Part shown: in pieces, positions 19,685 through 32,067 of the stretch
How the letters are laid out: each line of letters starts with the position of its first letter
Position numbering within the stretch: the stretch's first letter is position 1
Program-made: the position numbers and the translations under genes
The notes under the pieces: generated by a model
Seen by the model: only the letters and a program-made list of their open reading frames with translations
What the model was told of the DNA's origin: nothing
Databases searched by the model: none
DNA from: Sphaerolaimus hirsutus
Taxonomy: Eukaryota; Nematoda; Chromadorea; Monhysterida; Sphaerolaimidae
Length of the DNA: 64,000 nucleotides
NCBI GenBank assembly: GCA_964036195.1
Contig: OZ038457.1
Coordinates: 13,047,147-13,111,146, forward strand
Direction: 5' to 3'

Positions 19685-22608
19685 TCACTCAGTGACATCC
19701 CTGACATTTGCTGGCAGTGCTAAATTGTAGGTGACCCTGCACACGCGCTCCGCAGCCAAGCCACCGAAAAACCACAATGGCGCGTACTCCAACGTTATCC
19801 AACCGTTCAGGTGAAAACTGTGAAAAAAATTGAAACATTAAAATAAACGGAATTTCACACTAAAAATGACAGCATTAGACTGCGCATTTGAAAATTATTA
19901 AATACCTAAACCCTTGTTTACCTCGATCCGGATGGTTGTGAATTTTAAAAAAACGTTTCGTTCACGCCCCCCTGTAAAGTTTTCGGGAAAATTGACCCGA
20001 CTAAAAAAATAGCCCAAAGAGTTGTCTACATAATGTATGGATCCCCAACATAACGCCGCGTGGCCCGCTTACACGGCCCACGCGGCGTTATGTTGGGGAT
20101 CCATACATTATGTAGACAACTCTTTGGGCTATTTTTTTAGTCGGGTCAATTTTCCCGAAAACTTTACAGGGGGGCGTGAACGAAACGTTTTTTTAAAATT
20201 CACAACCATCCGGATCGAGGTAAACAGGGGTTTAGGCATCGGGAGGGTTTTGAGAACGGGACGAGACTGTAGAGAATTACTGTAGAGCATTGCAATAGCA
20301 TGCAAGTGGGTATTTTTAAATTTTAGATGTAAGTGATTTGTCATAAAAATGTTGTGTTTATCAAATCAATACATCGACCATCTCATCGACCATCTTGATG
20401 CAAACACTGGCAATTTTTTTGGGATTGAATGTGAATACATTTGCAAAATTCAACGATTTTTTTAAATCGAATCTTCTATAAAAAAATCGCTTGCCAACTT
20501 TAACATAGACTGTTCAGGCCAGGGGTCTCCAGGATTTTGGCCCTAGCGGGGGCTGGATAGATAACAAATCGCTCCTCCGGAGCGATAGATAGCTGAAAAA
20601 ATTTCTGGGGGGGGGCTTGGGGGGGCTGGCGGGGGCACAATATATAGACTTTTCAAGGTTAAGAAGGCAGAAAGGGGAAAAATCATTAATAATCAGTTAA
20701 AAGTAGCCAAAAGTTGGGGGCAAAATTGGGCGAAAATTGGGGCAATATTTCTCAAAAACCACTCCAGATAGATAGATAGCTGAGCGATTTGGGGGGGGGG
20801 GGGTCTTTGGATGTAGTAGCCAAAAATTTTGCCTCGGGATAGATAGATAGCTGAGCGGCCTCCGGGATAGATAGATAGCCGGCCGATTTGGGGGGGCAGC
20901 CCCCCCCCTTGGAGACCCCTGGTTCAGGCATGCCCCGGCCATCCTAATCCTTAAAATTGAAATATAAACCTCGTTTGAACGCTGTTCGCACATACACGGA
21001 TCTATTCGAAAACCAAAACCAATCCACACTCACCGAAAATAGGTGCTGTAATCCCAAGGGCACGCTTTGAACTTGTTCAACAAAACTGCGCAGCTGAGTT
21101 CCCAACAAAAAGCCAGAGATCCGTACACAAATCCCCTCTCCAGCAAACGCTGCTTTCCGAGCGCAGTTTTGTGATATAGATATTCAACACCGAATAGAAA
21201 CAGGCCGTATATGAGGCTGGCGTAGATGCTGGACACGCCCAGAGTGGTGATGTTGCCCCTTTCGATCAGGTCCCACAGACCAGTGAATATCACCTGGAAA
21301 ATTGGGAGCAATTTGGTTCCGACGTCTACTTTATATGTGACTATTTATACGTATAAATATATATATATTGTATTACACACCGTGTTGAATACATTTGAGG
21401 CGTATAATTCTAAAAGTCGACAAGTCCAAAATATGAAAATGTCGAGTTAGGCCTGGAAACGTCATCTACTTCCGCACATTTATCACTATTTTCCATCAAT
21501 TTTCTTACCTCCCATGCCCCTATAGGATAGTGTCAAATTTGACATTTTTATGGACAAGAAGTCGACAAGTCCACTTAGTTTTGGGCTACAAGTCCACATT
21601 CTGCTACTTCTTTTGTACGGGAAAAAGCAAGAAATGTGGTAAGTCCATCGAATTCTAAAAGTACTTCACCAAAACAGTTTTGACCAAATTGAATTTTATG
21701 GACACCCATTTTTTCACATATACGTTGAGAGCATGGGCTAAAAATTTGACACTTTATTGTAAACATATGGAACTTAATGGTAGGCAAGAGATCGTGATAC
21801 AATTCATCGGCATTCTTTTCACGAATTTTTATATAAAGTGCCAAAAATAAGATTTGAACACTCTTTGTAATTTTGATTCAAATACGGTTTGTACTTCGCA
21901 TACACATACTTTACATACAAATTTGTGATATTTTCACTATATTTTAGGCTCTGCTTAGGCTTAGGTCTGAGTGTTTTGGTGACACGCTTATTCTCTGGAA
22001 GGAGGTACAAGTGTCACGTGGACCTAAGCCAATTAGTAAACGAATACTGACAAATTGTTTGCCTGAAAGAGCCAAATTGGACATGCACCACTGATCTGAA
22101 ATTGGATCTGAAACTTGGATTTACTCAAAACCATAATTTGTGGACTCGTCGACTTTTTGAATCAGACGTCTCACTTGTTATGGTATTTACACGCCTAAGG
22201 CATACACATGTAAAATGGATTATGGGAATTGCGCGCTCGCGCGCAAAATTTTGCAAAGCGCCTAAAGAATCGTTTCACGTATTTAAGTGGGTAAAATAGC
22301 TTTACATAAGTCTATTGACCCCAATCCTGAGATTCAAGGTTGTAATGAACGATGGATTCGATAGAGATTACTGCTGTGGTACTTTGCCAAAAGCAGACAA
22401 ACTCTGACGAGTCCATCAACGAGAACATATGTGGTACATAAACTCTTGGCAACATTCCAAAACGTAAAAAACACAAAGAGCACACACACACCTCAACACA
22501 AGGACCAATTATCATGTATGCACAGAGGCGCTCCCACCAGCACAGAAAGCGCATGTCGCACAGCGTCCGCCTGTCCGGCCACACCGCCGTCAACTTCGCC
22601 GGCCGCAT
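19685..22608 (-). CDS. TMEM229-like multi-pass membrane protein, complete, three exons
   Basis: Exons 22492-22608, 21034-21293 and 19685-19817 join (phases 0 and 2) into 169 residues; vertebrate TMEM229B is of similar length. Recognisable family segments are VIFTGLWDLIERGN, SSIYASLIYGLFLFGVEYLY, LERGFVYGSLAFCWELS, FKACPWDYS and WITLEYAPLWFFGG, in the family's order. About four hydrophobic segments are predicted. No biochemical function is established for the family as far as I know. The first Met is taken at 22608; the frame stays open upstream and Met at 22554 is an alternative. Intron 2 (19818-21033) contains a perfect foldback and a hAT-like MITE. Confidence 0.85.
19905..20236. repeat. Near-perfect foldback (long inverted repeat) in TMEM229-like intron
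   Basis: Two arms of roughly 160 bases, starting CCTAAACCC and ending GGGTTTAGG, are almost exact reverse complements with a loop of about 14 bases near 20070. Transcribed within the intron, it would form one long hairpin RNA. Confidence 0.9.
20520..20921. mobile_element. hAT-like MITE with CAGGGGTCTCC ends
   Basis: 402 bp, CAGGGGTCTCCAGG at left and CTTGGAGACCCCTG at right, exact 8-bp duplication GTTCAGGC (20512-20519, 20922-20929). Interior has G-runs and repeated GATAGATAGATAGCTGAGCG. Sits in the TMEM229-like intron 2. Confidence 0.9.
21395..21660. repeat. Fragment of the TGAGGCG...CGACAAGTCCA family
   Basis: Contains TTTGAGGCGTATAATTCTAA, then CGACAAGTCCA and CTACAAGTCCACATTCTG motifs shared with 41241-41870. 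Confidence 0.6.
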
Positions 22609-24590
22609 CCTCCGCCGCCCGCGAACTATCGCTTTTCGATTTTGATTGTTGAAAAAAGTTTTGGATACATTTTTTTCTTGGCATGCGGCTGTGACGCATT
22701 TCCGCGAGCGAACGCTTGCATACCATACGTAATTGTAAACTTTAGTTTATGTGCCCATTTATTGTTTATTTCGGGGTAAACTCGAAATACCCTCTCCTTC
22801 GATAAACCCACTCTCAAAATTTGCACTCTGAATAAATAACCCCATTAAAACATTCCTCCCTCGATTAACCCCCCTCAAAATTTGCACCCTGAAGAATAAA
22901 CGCCGTGGGATATTTCGAGGAAATACGGTGGATGGTATAAGGACGGGTGAAAAGGCATGGACGGGTGAAAAGGATGACAAAAGGCTAAAAACAGAAAAAT
23001 ACCCAAAAAATTGGTACGACCATATTTATAGCCAAAAGGCTGAACATAGGCGAAATTAAAGGTGAAAATGGGCCAAAAAATATAAAAAATATAAAAAATA
23101 GTGATTTTGAGTGAAAATTGGCGCAAAACTTCTGAAAAATACTCACTTTTACGTTTGGCAATTACATTATCGTTACACTCATTTCGGGTGAGGGTATTTC
23201 GAGGGTGATATTTTTTCATAAGCTCGCTCAGACCTGAGGGTAATCCGACAGTGGGTGTATTTATGTCGACGTTTGTTTATATGTATATTTTTGTAAAGAG
23301 ACTTTGAGTGATATATTTTCCAGAAAATTGGTCATTTTTCAATGCTAATGGGCGCCACTTTTCCAAGTCCTAATACGCAGTAGTTTATGGAGCTTTTCAC
23401 TGCTGCTTCTATTGCCATATTTTCTTTGCAACGGTGGCATCGTCATATTAGCTGTTGCTTCTTTTCTTGATGCTTTTCTTTCACTTTTTCAGTTTTGCTG
23501 TTATGTGAATAAATGTACGACAGCTCAGCGCCGCTCATTGATAAATCGACCGCACAAAAGTATTGAAATCAGGTAAAGTGGTCGTTGTGACAAATTTGTG
23601 CGGAATGGCTTTGTCGCGGAAGACAAGTTCCCGTTGACGTATTTACAATTTCCCGAATAAACTCCATTTTGAAATCTTCGGCAAAATCACACTATTATGT
23701 GTTTGAGTGGAAATGAGCGCAAACGGTGAAAACGACGGGTTCTCTAGATTCAACGAATTACTGCAGGTTACTGTAGCGACAACTCAAAGTAAAGTATGCG
23801 CGAAAAAAACGGGTCTGGATATCATAATTGGTCTTTTGTACGTAAGTGCGCCACTTTTGTGGACCACTTGTGTAGCGACGCGGCCACACGCGAAATTTCG
23901 CACCTCTTTTTATAACAACGATCATGATATACGTAACGCCAATGCGCCAAAAGCCAGCGCTGGGAATGTGGCAATGGTGTTGGCGCTCAAATGTGAACTT
24001 GTGTGTTTGGGGTGGAAAACTTTGGGGAATCACTTTGCCCAAAATGTTTCTACCTATCTGCTGCTTTTGACACTTTTCCAATTTGTTTACGCAAACATTT
24101 TTCCAGCACTTTGAGTCAAGGATAGAACAGCGAAAGCAACATAAATATTTACTTTTCTCGAAATCTAATCGAAATTTACCGAAACCTATTCTTCGTGTAT
24201 TCAAAATGTTTGTGTTGTTTACCGAAAGCGTGAAAATTTATACAAAAGAATTGACAACGACGAAAAATTACTCCAACGCCACTGCACAAAATAGCAAATT
24301 CTTTTGCCATCGCACCATGGCGTCAAAAAAATGAACAGACCGCACTGTCTCCTTTTCCACAATGACTGCGCGCGTACATGTAAATATGTAGAAGGAGGAA
24401 AAAAGAACCCTTTTGTAAATGTATTAGCGCCGACCACAGGTGTGCACTTGACCTTCTTGCTGGAATTTTCGTACGCGCACTTGGAACACCGAGGCACAAT
24501 GGAAAAAATCTGGAATTTGCACTGATAGCCGCGCCGCAGCGTGCCTGTGCAACTCTCGAAAGCGGCCACCAAAACTGGTTAATTTAGCCA
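22609..24590. other. No gene recognised
   Basis: Contains a decayed CCGTATT-family element (about 22766-22928, right end CGAGGAAATACGG) and otherwise unique AT-rich sequence. An open frame at 23707-24114 has no recognisable domain, no splice context and ordinary base composition, so I do not call it. Confidence 0.4.
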
Positions 24591-24622
24591 TGCAGAATGA
24601 CACTCGACGCGTTGCCGGCCGG

Positions 24623-24630
24623 TATATAAA
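24623..24630 (+). promoter_or_regulatory. TATA box, Gly/Tyr/His-rich gene copy 1
   Basis: TATATAAA 90 bases before the ATG at 24713, within a block of about 150 bases upstream that is almost identical before copy 2 (TATA at 42419). Confidence 0.7.
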
Positions 24631-24712
24631 GGGGGCGCCCGGCTCAGGTAGATCATTCACAACTCCAACTGTCTTCTCAACTACAACTGAAACCGAACAA
24701 AGTCGAGTCAGC

Positions 24713-25979
24713 ATGCAGACTTCAGTGGCTCTGGTTGGCGCCGTGGTCGCCGCGCTGTTCGTGATCGCCGAGGCCGGCGTCAGCAGATACGGTGAGGTTC
24801 AGCGCACACTGCTGCACATGCACTGCACACCCGCAGGACAGGCTCTATCACTCATCATGACCATTCCATTGACAAGCTCCATCCCTGACCATATGAGTAT
24901 AAATAAAGACCTTTGCAAATGTACTCAACATGGTCCTAGCATTTTACCATAAATTTAAATACAAATAGGTACCTACATAGTAGACGTTGGCGCAAACGCC
25001 AACGCCAATACTGTAATGGCGCGGCGCGTAAAAATACCGCCAGAGCCATGACTCCATTCCGCCATTTAAGGCGAAATTTCAGAGGGGCGCTCCATACACA
25101 ACCCCCCCCCACTCAAAACCCTGGGTACGTCCTGGTAATAGTACATACATCGACGTTGAAAAACGAGCAAGCAAATTGAAACGCAACTCACTCGAGTGCA
25201 CACGCGCAGGCCACGGAGACGGCTACGGGCACGGCGTGGGCCACGGCTACGGTGGACATGGCGGCTACGGCCACGGCGGCTACGGTGCCGGATACGGTCA
25301 CGGTGGATACGGCCATGGCGGATATGGAAATGCCGGCTATGGACATGGCGGATATGGCCATGGAGGATATGGACATGGTGAGCTGGGTGCCCATAGTGGT
25401 CTCGCGTGTGCTCGGGTTGGGGTTGATGCATATAACTAATTTCTAACACTGTGAATTTTGACGCTAACAGAGGTGCTTTAACATACCTACCTATACTGAG
25501 TGTTGTAACTGAGTGGGCTTGCGTTGTTTATTATGCCGATAACTTGAATACTAAAACCGTTCACTTGATCGGTTGTGGCAGGCGCCCAACGAAGCGAGGA
25601 ACAATCATCACTTAGATAATTAATTCAGTACTAATTGACTCAGTTTGGACTCTGCAGTTCGTGTGCACATGGCCACAGAAACACACTAACACCTCCAGGC
25701 CATGTGCACGCGTTCGAGAGATACCGCGAAAGCGGCAAAGAGTTCGGCTACTACTTTAAGACGCGGTCAACCACCAACTCAGATGGGCACGGCTACGGCA
25801 ACGGCTATGGCAATGACGGATACGGACACGGCGGCTATGGCCATGGCGGATATGGACATGGCGGCTATGGACATGGCGGCTATGGACATGGTGGCCATGG
25901 TGGATACGGCCACGGCAACGGCTACGGCAGCCACGGCGGATACAAGATGGCCGCCAAAGCCACCGCCGCCAAGAACTAA
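24713..25979 (+). CDS. Secreted Gly/Tyr/His-rich repeat protein, copy 1
   Basis: Exons 24713-24791 (signal peptide, ending SRYG), 25210-25377 (tandem GYGHGGYGHG-type repeats) and 25699-25979 join in phase 1, giving 175 residues. The third exon begins GHVHAFERYRESGKEFGYYF, a non-repetitive charged/aromatic block, then more repeats, and ends KMAAKATAAKN. Secreted Gly/Tyr-rich proteins of this kind are usually structural (cuticle, shell, adhesive or silk-like), but no domain proves which; function is inferred from composition and signal peptide only. Copy 2 lies at 42512-43338 on the same strand with conserved promoter, introns and 3' flank. Confidence 0.85.
24985..25135. repeat. Truncated relative of the 14947-15393 hAT-like MITE
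   Basis: Has the internal GGCGCC-like patch, a C-run and the right end CAAAACCCTGGGTACGTCCTG-like terminus, but no matching left end. In intron 1 of the Gly/Tyr/His-rich gene copy 1; absent from copy 2. Confidence 0.55.
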
Positions 25980-26668
25980 GTGCGCTCTGGCCGCCCGCGT
26001 GTGATTTTCCATCCCACACCCGTGAACTAGCTATGCGTATTCTACACGTGCCACAATTTCTATTCAATCTTTCCATCGCGAAAGCACCGCATTTATATTT
26101 CCGAAGAATTCTATAAATGTAATCACTGGATGTTATCTATTGTGAATCACAATTTGTGATATTTTTCTCGTTTATGTGTATGCATATTTCGACGACACGA
26201 GAACGAACTGCAGAATGACCAATAAAAATGCAGACAAATCAACTAAATTGAATTTTCTAATTATGTTTTCAACACCCCTCGAAGAACAAGAAAATAATGT
26301 ACTAAACAAGCTCGACATTAGCTGTGAAAATGAATGACTGCTGGACTGGACTGCACTGCACACAAATACCTAATTGATTTACTCGATTTTTAGGTCTCGT
26401 CTCCTGTCATCACAAAGAAACATTTGCTTCTGCTGATTGCGTCGGCTTGTATACTCGGCGAACATGATACTCTACCACCGCAAATATTTATGTACCTTTT
26501 TTATCAAAATCAAATATCTGAGTCAAATTGAAAACTTTAAGGACCGACCTTTCACAAAAAAATTGAGAAATGAATAGATTTGCCGATATGCCGGCCAACC
26601 CTACGATTTTCAAGTAAATATGTCACGTTTCCGGAGCCAGAAATATTGCTATAGCGGAACTTATGGAG

Positions 26669-27152
26669 CGATTACAGCTCGGGCGTAAAATTCCAGCGTA
26701 AAATTCCATCGCAAAATTGATTACATAAAAGTGGATGATGATACAGGTCTGCAATTTTTCATGGAGAATATGTTTATCAATACCTTCATTGTGTCCAAGA
26801 GTCATCATCCACAGTCACTGCAATTTGATTGTGGAAATTCAAAAATTTCTATTTTACGCTGGAATTTTACGCCAGCTGAAGAAAAGTCAATTCTACGCCA
26901 GGTGATTGCATGCAATGACATAGCGTAGAATTGATTTTTCTTCAGCTGGCGTAAAATTCCAGTGTAAAATAGAAATTTTTGAATTTCCACAATCAAATTG
27001 CAGTGACTGTGGATGATGACTCTCGGACACAATGAAGGTATTGATAAACATATTCTCCATGAAAAATTGCAGACCTGTATCATCATCCACTTTTATGTAA
27101 TCAATTTTGCGATGGAATTTTACGCTGGAATTTTACGCCCGAGCTGTAATCG
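26669..27152. repeat. Near-perfect foldback of about 230-base arms
   Basis: Left arm starts CGATTACAGCTCGGGCGTAA and the right arm ends with its reverse complement; the loop is about 30 bases near 26897-26927. Arms contain repeated TAAAATTCCAGCG units. It interrupts the 3' flank of copy 1 relative to copy 2, so it inserted after the gene duplication. Confidence 0.9.
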
Positions 27153-29540
27153 TAGCATTATAGCAGGCTATTTCACCGTGCGGTGAAACGTTTAGAAAAT
27201 TGCCTTTAGAATCAGGAAATATTCCGTTCCGCCTACGCATCGAACCCGCGCATTACACAATATCGAATCGATCGATCAAATATTCCAGATTATTGTTTCT
27301 GTATTTCACACTGGAACGAGTTGGACAGCGGCGAAACTTTACACCGCTGGAGTGTTTCCTCGGGAAAAATGTACGGCATAAAGTAACCCGAGTATATCAT
27401 TGATTGCACTTGCCAGCTGAAAGTCACACCAACAAGTGCATTTCAGTAGGTATCTGTCTACGTGTCTAAATTAAATTGCGTAAAGAGAAAAACCGACCGG
27501 TCGTCCACACGGTATCTTTAATTGAATATACCGCATTTCCTCGAAATACCCCCCTTGAATTAACCGCACCTCGAAATGCCTCCAGGTGTTTTCGAGCTGA
27601 GGAAAAAATAAAAAATCCCTCGAAATACCCCCGTCTGGACGTATAAGGTAGGTCATGCATGTAATGAACATGATCTATTAATTGATGTCCACAGGGTGCG
27701 GCAATTTAGACGCCCCCTCTAGTTTTCGAATAACTTGCCACTGGGTGGTCGGATTAACGTCAAATTGTAGGTCAACATTAACAATTATATAGGAATAAAT
27801 CCCTGAATTTATTGCTGCGGTAGCTCCACTCGTTCTCAAGTTATTCACGCAAACACCAAAATTGTCGCTTTACCACCACCTCGTGGCAATACAAATTGAC
27901 AAAACAGAAGCTGCAGATGAAACCCAGATCGGTTGCAGTTGGCTATTCATAAGAGTGGTGGTTATATTGAGTGATCATTTGTTGCATTTTGTGAGTCGGT
28001 GCACATCACTCCTTCATAATAAAATTTTTGCACTGGTTATCGTGTTTTTATTGCTCAATGCCTATCGTCACGAGGTGTTGGTAGTGACAATTACGCGTTT
28101 GCATGAAAAACTTGAGAACGAGTGGAGCTATCGCAGCCATATTTTCAGGGATCCTCTCCTATTTAGTTGTTAATGTTGACCTCAAATTTGACGTTGATCC
28201 GACTACCCACTGACAAGTTATTCGAAATCTAGTGGGGGCGTCCAAATTGCCGCACCCTGTATGTTATGTCTTAAAATATCGTGTTCGGTCACGTTCATTA
28301 TCAGTTTTAGGGTATTTCGAGCCGCCCTCGAATAAGCCCCCCTTGAAATACCTCCCCCTCAAAATTTCCAGTCAGAAAAAATAAAACTACTGGGGGTATT
28401 TCGAGGAAATACGTACTCGGACAGGGAGAGCACGATAATGTGGTAGGGAGGCGGTAAATCGGGGGTTGTGTCGTCCATCCGCACCCCAAATTTCATTGAA
28501 TTTGGTCGTAGCCGCCTTAAGTTATAAGCAATTTTCTTAGGCATAGTTTTTTTCCTGTAAACTATGACCGCAAAGAAAGAAACCGACCGTCATGACAAAT
28601 TTGGCTGTGGGGTGGACTATACAATTCCTACGATTTTGCTGGCCCACAGCCAAGTTATTGAGGTCGATCCGATATCATATTCATGCATTTTGTCATTTTT
28701 TCACAATTTTTTTACTACAGAATGTTTTTTTCACATACAAAATAAGCCAATAGGTAAGATTTCATTGAGCATGCTAAGACATTCTGCTAAATATCGGTGG
28801 ACTGAGATTTCCACAGGGCAGTTTACGGACTACAAACACATTTACGAAGATGTATCAATAGGATTTTCTATTAACAGAAGGATCACATTCCTTTTCGCGA
28901 CACACCAACACGCTGAGCTCTGATGATCTAATTTTTCAATACAACTTAATTTTGATGGGTAAATGTGTGAATCTCTATTTTCTGTGAGAAGCAATATGAA
29001 GCACCAGATCGCAAATTTGATGAATCCACTTTCTGAACAATTTAGACAATTCCACGAACTTCCAAAATTCTGAATTCTGAAAATTGGAAATTTTTTGAAG
29101 TACAATACCTATCCAAATATGAAACTGTGAAACGGTGTAGCAATGGTAAGACAGAGAACAGAAAATGATAGATAAGAAAAATTTCTCACTTTGCAATACT
29201 TTTATGTGATTTCTTTTGTTACTCATGCTGTTTGCTCAATGTTTTTCAAGCTGTCAAACCCAGGTCGTGGGGTTCTAGGATGTTATTTTCGGTGTTATTG
29301 GCAATGTTGTCTGATGCCTTCCCTACAATCACGTAATTAGGACTTGTTTTATTTCTTTCTCTCTCAAGGCTAGGTTTGTTACTCTACACAAAACAATGTG
29401 CTTTGCGCCACACAATCTCACCTATTAGGACCTCAAATAAGGGTAGACGATGGTTGTTCAATGTTGACAAATATTTTACTTGCATTTGACTTTCGAAGTC
29501 CAAATTTAACAAACATTATTATTTTTATTTTTATATAAAC
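27153..29540. other. Gene-free repeat-containing stretch
   Basis: The end of the duplicated flank (to about 27450, matching about 43910) is followed by a decayed CCGTATT-family piece (27531-27650), the mariner-like element at 27691-28260, and another CCGTATT-family piece (28308-28412). From 28413 to 29540 I see unique AT-rich sequence with no supported exon. Confidence 0.45.
27691..28260. mobile_element. Non-autonomous element with ACAGGGTGCGGC ends
   Basis: ACAGGGTGCGGCAATTTAGA at left and CAAATTGCCGCACCCTGT at right; subterminal GACGCCCCC and GAACGAGTGGAGCTA are also inverted at the other end. A CAGGGTG...CACCCTG end next to TA is typical of the IS630/Tc1/mariner group; here the right side has TA and the left CA. 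Confidence 0.65.
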
Positions 29541-30590
29541 ACTTTCCCAGACAGACCCGGCACCCTATTTTTGATTTCACTTCTGGTGCCTTAACTCCCG
29601 CTGCGCTGGTTGTAGAAAGCTGAATATGCAGGGTTAGGGATGGCCACCGCTTTTTTTTAAAAACGCCGCTTTTTTTAAAAAAAGCGCAAGGGTCCCAGCA
29701 CTTTTTTTAAAAAGAGCGCTGGCAAAATTTTTTGTACCTATGCACTAAGTATTTTGTAATTTTTTTGCGTGCAAGCGCGCAATTTCACATGCACCTTACC
29801 ACTGGTGGTTGTTTTCATTGGTTTTGTATATTTTTAGCATCATTGCTTCTATTCCTGCAAGCTTTCATATAATAAAAAGCCGTGATGAGTTAGTGTCATA
29901 AAATATCCAGCCAATGTGCTTCCACATAATCCTACAGTGGGAAACATCAGTCTCAATGTAATAGCCTTCTAACCTTCAAACTCATGACCATTTGACAAAT
30001 AGCAATTTACATAACGAGCCAACATAAAAAGTGGATTTTTTGGCATAAAACCCCACTTATAATGCCATCCCATGGCTCTACAGCCATTCTATGGCTATAT
30101 ATAATCACAAGTACTGCCACTTGTAAGATATACCTGTATATATTGACTTAGAACCATATTTGGGAGCTTTCTAGGAAATGTCTTGACATTTTTTGAAAAA
30201 AAGCGAAAAAAGCGCTTTTTTAAAAAAGCGGGGCCGTTAAAAAAAGCGCTTTTTATCCATCCCTATGCAGGGTTATATAGTTGGAACCCCCCTCTACACA
30301 GCATCAATAGGGGAGGCCACTGCGACTCACTACAGGGTGGGTCGCGGTATACACAAAGTTTTTTTCATGTGTTTTTTTTCAGTGTCCCACTCAGATCCGG
30401 CATCCATCTGATTTGGTTACACTATGGGTGCAGTATCTCCAGCTGTGTGGGGGGTAGAGAGCTGAAATTTTGGGGGACTGTTGCCCACACCCCGTCTACT
30501 ATACACCAGTGGGGCGACTCCCTAGCGACTTACTATAGTGCTGGTCACTGCATTTTGATTTTGTTTGTAAAATCCCTATCAGGTCCCACC
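29541..30590. repeat. Repeat related to 40410-40830, carrying a nested hAT-like MITE
   Basis: Sequence on both sides of the insertion (29541-29634, 30266-30590) matches the reverse complement of 40410-40830: CAGACCCGGCACC, CTTTCTA/TAGAAAGC, ACTATAGTAAGTCGC. The nested element is 29635-30265. Confidence 0.6.
29635..30265. mobile_element. hAT-like MITE with AAAAAAGCGC ends, copy 1
   Basis: 631 bp, TAGGGATGG...CCATCCCTA, exact duplication TGCAGGGT (29627-29634, 30266-30273). T-run/A-run blocks with GCGC lie just inside both ends. Internal AATTTC(A)CATGC...GCGCGC motif is shared with 45790-46413, 61750-62424 and a fragment at 62600-62875. Confidence 0.9.
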
Positions 30591-31271
30591 TAGGGTGTCA
30601 AATTTCCGTTTTCCGTTTTCGTTTTCCGCAGGCAATTTTTTTCCGTTTTCCGTTCCGTTTTCCGGCTGCTGAAATTTTTTTTCCGTTTTCCGGCAACTTT
30701 TTTTTCCGTTTCCGTTTTTCCGGCTCATTTTCCATTTTCCGGCTAAATTTTCAGTTTTTCCGCCTTTTTTCCGTTTTCCGCCTCAATTTCCAGTTTTTCC
30801 GCCTTTTTTCCATTTTCCGCCTCAATTTCCAGTTTTTCCGCCTTTTTTCCATTTTCCGCCTCAATTTTCCATTTTTCCGCCTCATTTTACCTTTTTGTGG
30901 CTCAACTTTCTGTTTTATGATCAGCCAAACTGGTGAAAATTCATGCAGATTGTCAATGATGTAAATTTTTTTCCGTTTCCAGCAAAATTACTGCAAATTT
31001 TTTCCACTTCCAGCAAAATTTCAGCAAATTTTATCCAATTTCTGGCAAAATTTCAGCAAGTTTTTCTATTTCCGTGCAAATTTGATTTTTCCGTTTCCGT
31101 TTTTCCGGCCTCTTTTTCCGTTTTCTGGCTGCTGAATTTTTTTTTCCGTTTCCGTTTCCGTTTTCCGCCAAGTGCAAATTTTTTTCCATTTTCCGTTCCG
31201 TTTTCCGGCCTCTGAAAATTTTTTTCCGTTTCCGTTTCCGTTTTCCGTCAAAAAATTGTTTTGACACCCTA
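30591..31271. mobile_element. hAT-like element made of TTTTCCG repeats
   Basis: 681 bp, starts TAGGGTGTCAAA and ends TTTTGACACCCTA, exact 8-bp duplication GTCCCACC (30583-30590, 31272-31279). The interior is almost entirely degenerate TTTTCCGTTTTCCG repeats, all on one strand. Shorter relatives are at 60331-60525 and 40013-40200. Confidence 0.9.
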
Positions 31272-31279
31272 GTCCCACC

Positions 31280-31649
31280 ACTCGCTCAAGTCTCTGACAA
31301 AAAATTGACATTAAGCAACTTTTTTGTCAGACAGTTGGAATGTCGATTTACAGTGATGTAAAGAGGATGGTTTAAGGTTGTGTAAAGAACATAACCTTTA
31401 AAATTCCTCTTTTACAAAATTGTATGGGGTACATTTAAAAGTTATGTTTTTGTCAAATTTTGTTCCTGCAATGATGTCATAACATCATAAAATTGACCCC
31501 AAGTAAATTTTATGTAGGAGGCATTTTAAAGGTTATGTTCTTCATGCAACTTTAAACCTTGAACCCTCCCCTGTAAATCAACATTTCAAGTGTCTAACAA
31601 AAACTTGCTTAAAGTTAATTTCTGTCTGACACTTAGGTAGTGGGTGTAC
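31280..31649. other. No gene recognised
   Basis: Contains an imperfect inverted repeat (TTGTCAGACAGTTGGAATGT near 31324 against its inverse near 31580) around AACATAACCTTTAAA blocks, likely a decayed element. The LTR retrotransposon inserted at GTAC (31646-31649). Confidence 0.4.
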
Positions 31650-32067
31650 TGTTGCACGCACGGGGGTTGCGCAAAAGGGGGTTGCCTTCCCACCGGCGTA
31701 CAGAACCGTGTGCAAAGAACCGTTCAAAGCGGACCAGCGGTGTGACCCTCAACTGGCAAGTGTTGAGGTCACAAAGCTGGGGCGATCGGATGGAGTTTGC
31801 GGAGCGTTCGTGGTGTGATGGTGTGTTTATTTTAGGTGACCGTCGCCGAGCGACAAGTGTCAAAAGGTTTTCATCTCAGTTTCATGAACGTGTCGAGACA
31901 CCGAATGAAATGAGGGAACAGTAAAAGAACTTGAACTGAAAAATACACACGCTGCTTTCCTACTCGATATTGCTCGAAACAATAATGCTACGGGTTACAG
32001 CGAGCGGCGCATGCGATGCGCCGCGACACGAAAAATAACGCGAACTCGCCCATGCATCTGGGCGACA
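31650..32067 (-). repeat. 3' LTR of the Ty3/gypsy element
   Basis: 418 bases, identical to 39544-39961 except for one transition seen at 31773. Outer side GTAC; inner side a G-rich (minus strand) polypurine tract. Confidence 0.95.

Noticed and set aside
23707..24114. 135-codon open frame
   Set aside because: No domain, signal peptide, splice context or composition typical of the real exons here.
25066..26076. His/Arg-rich and Ala/Met-rich frames over the Gly/Tyr/His gene
   Set aside because: Other-frame readings of the GGNTATGGNCAT repeat; the true frame has signal peptide and matched phases. Same at 42814-43378.
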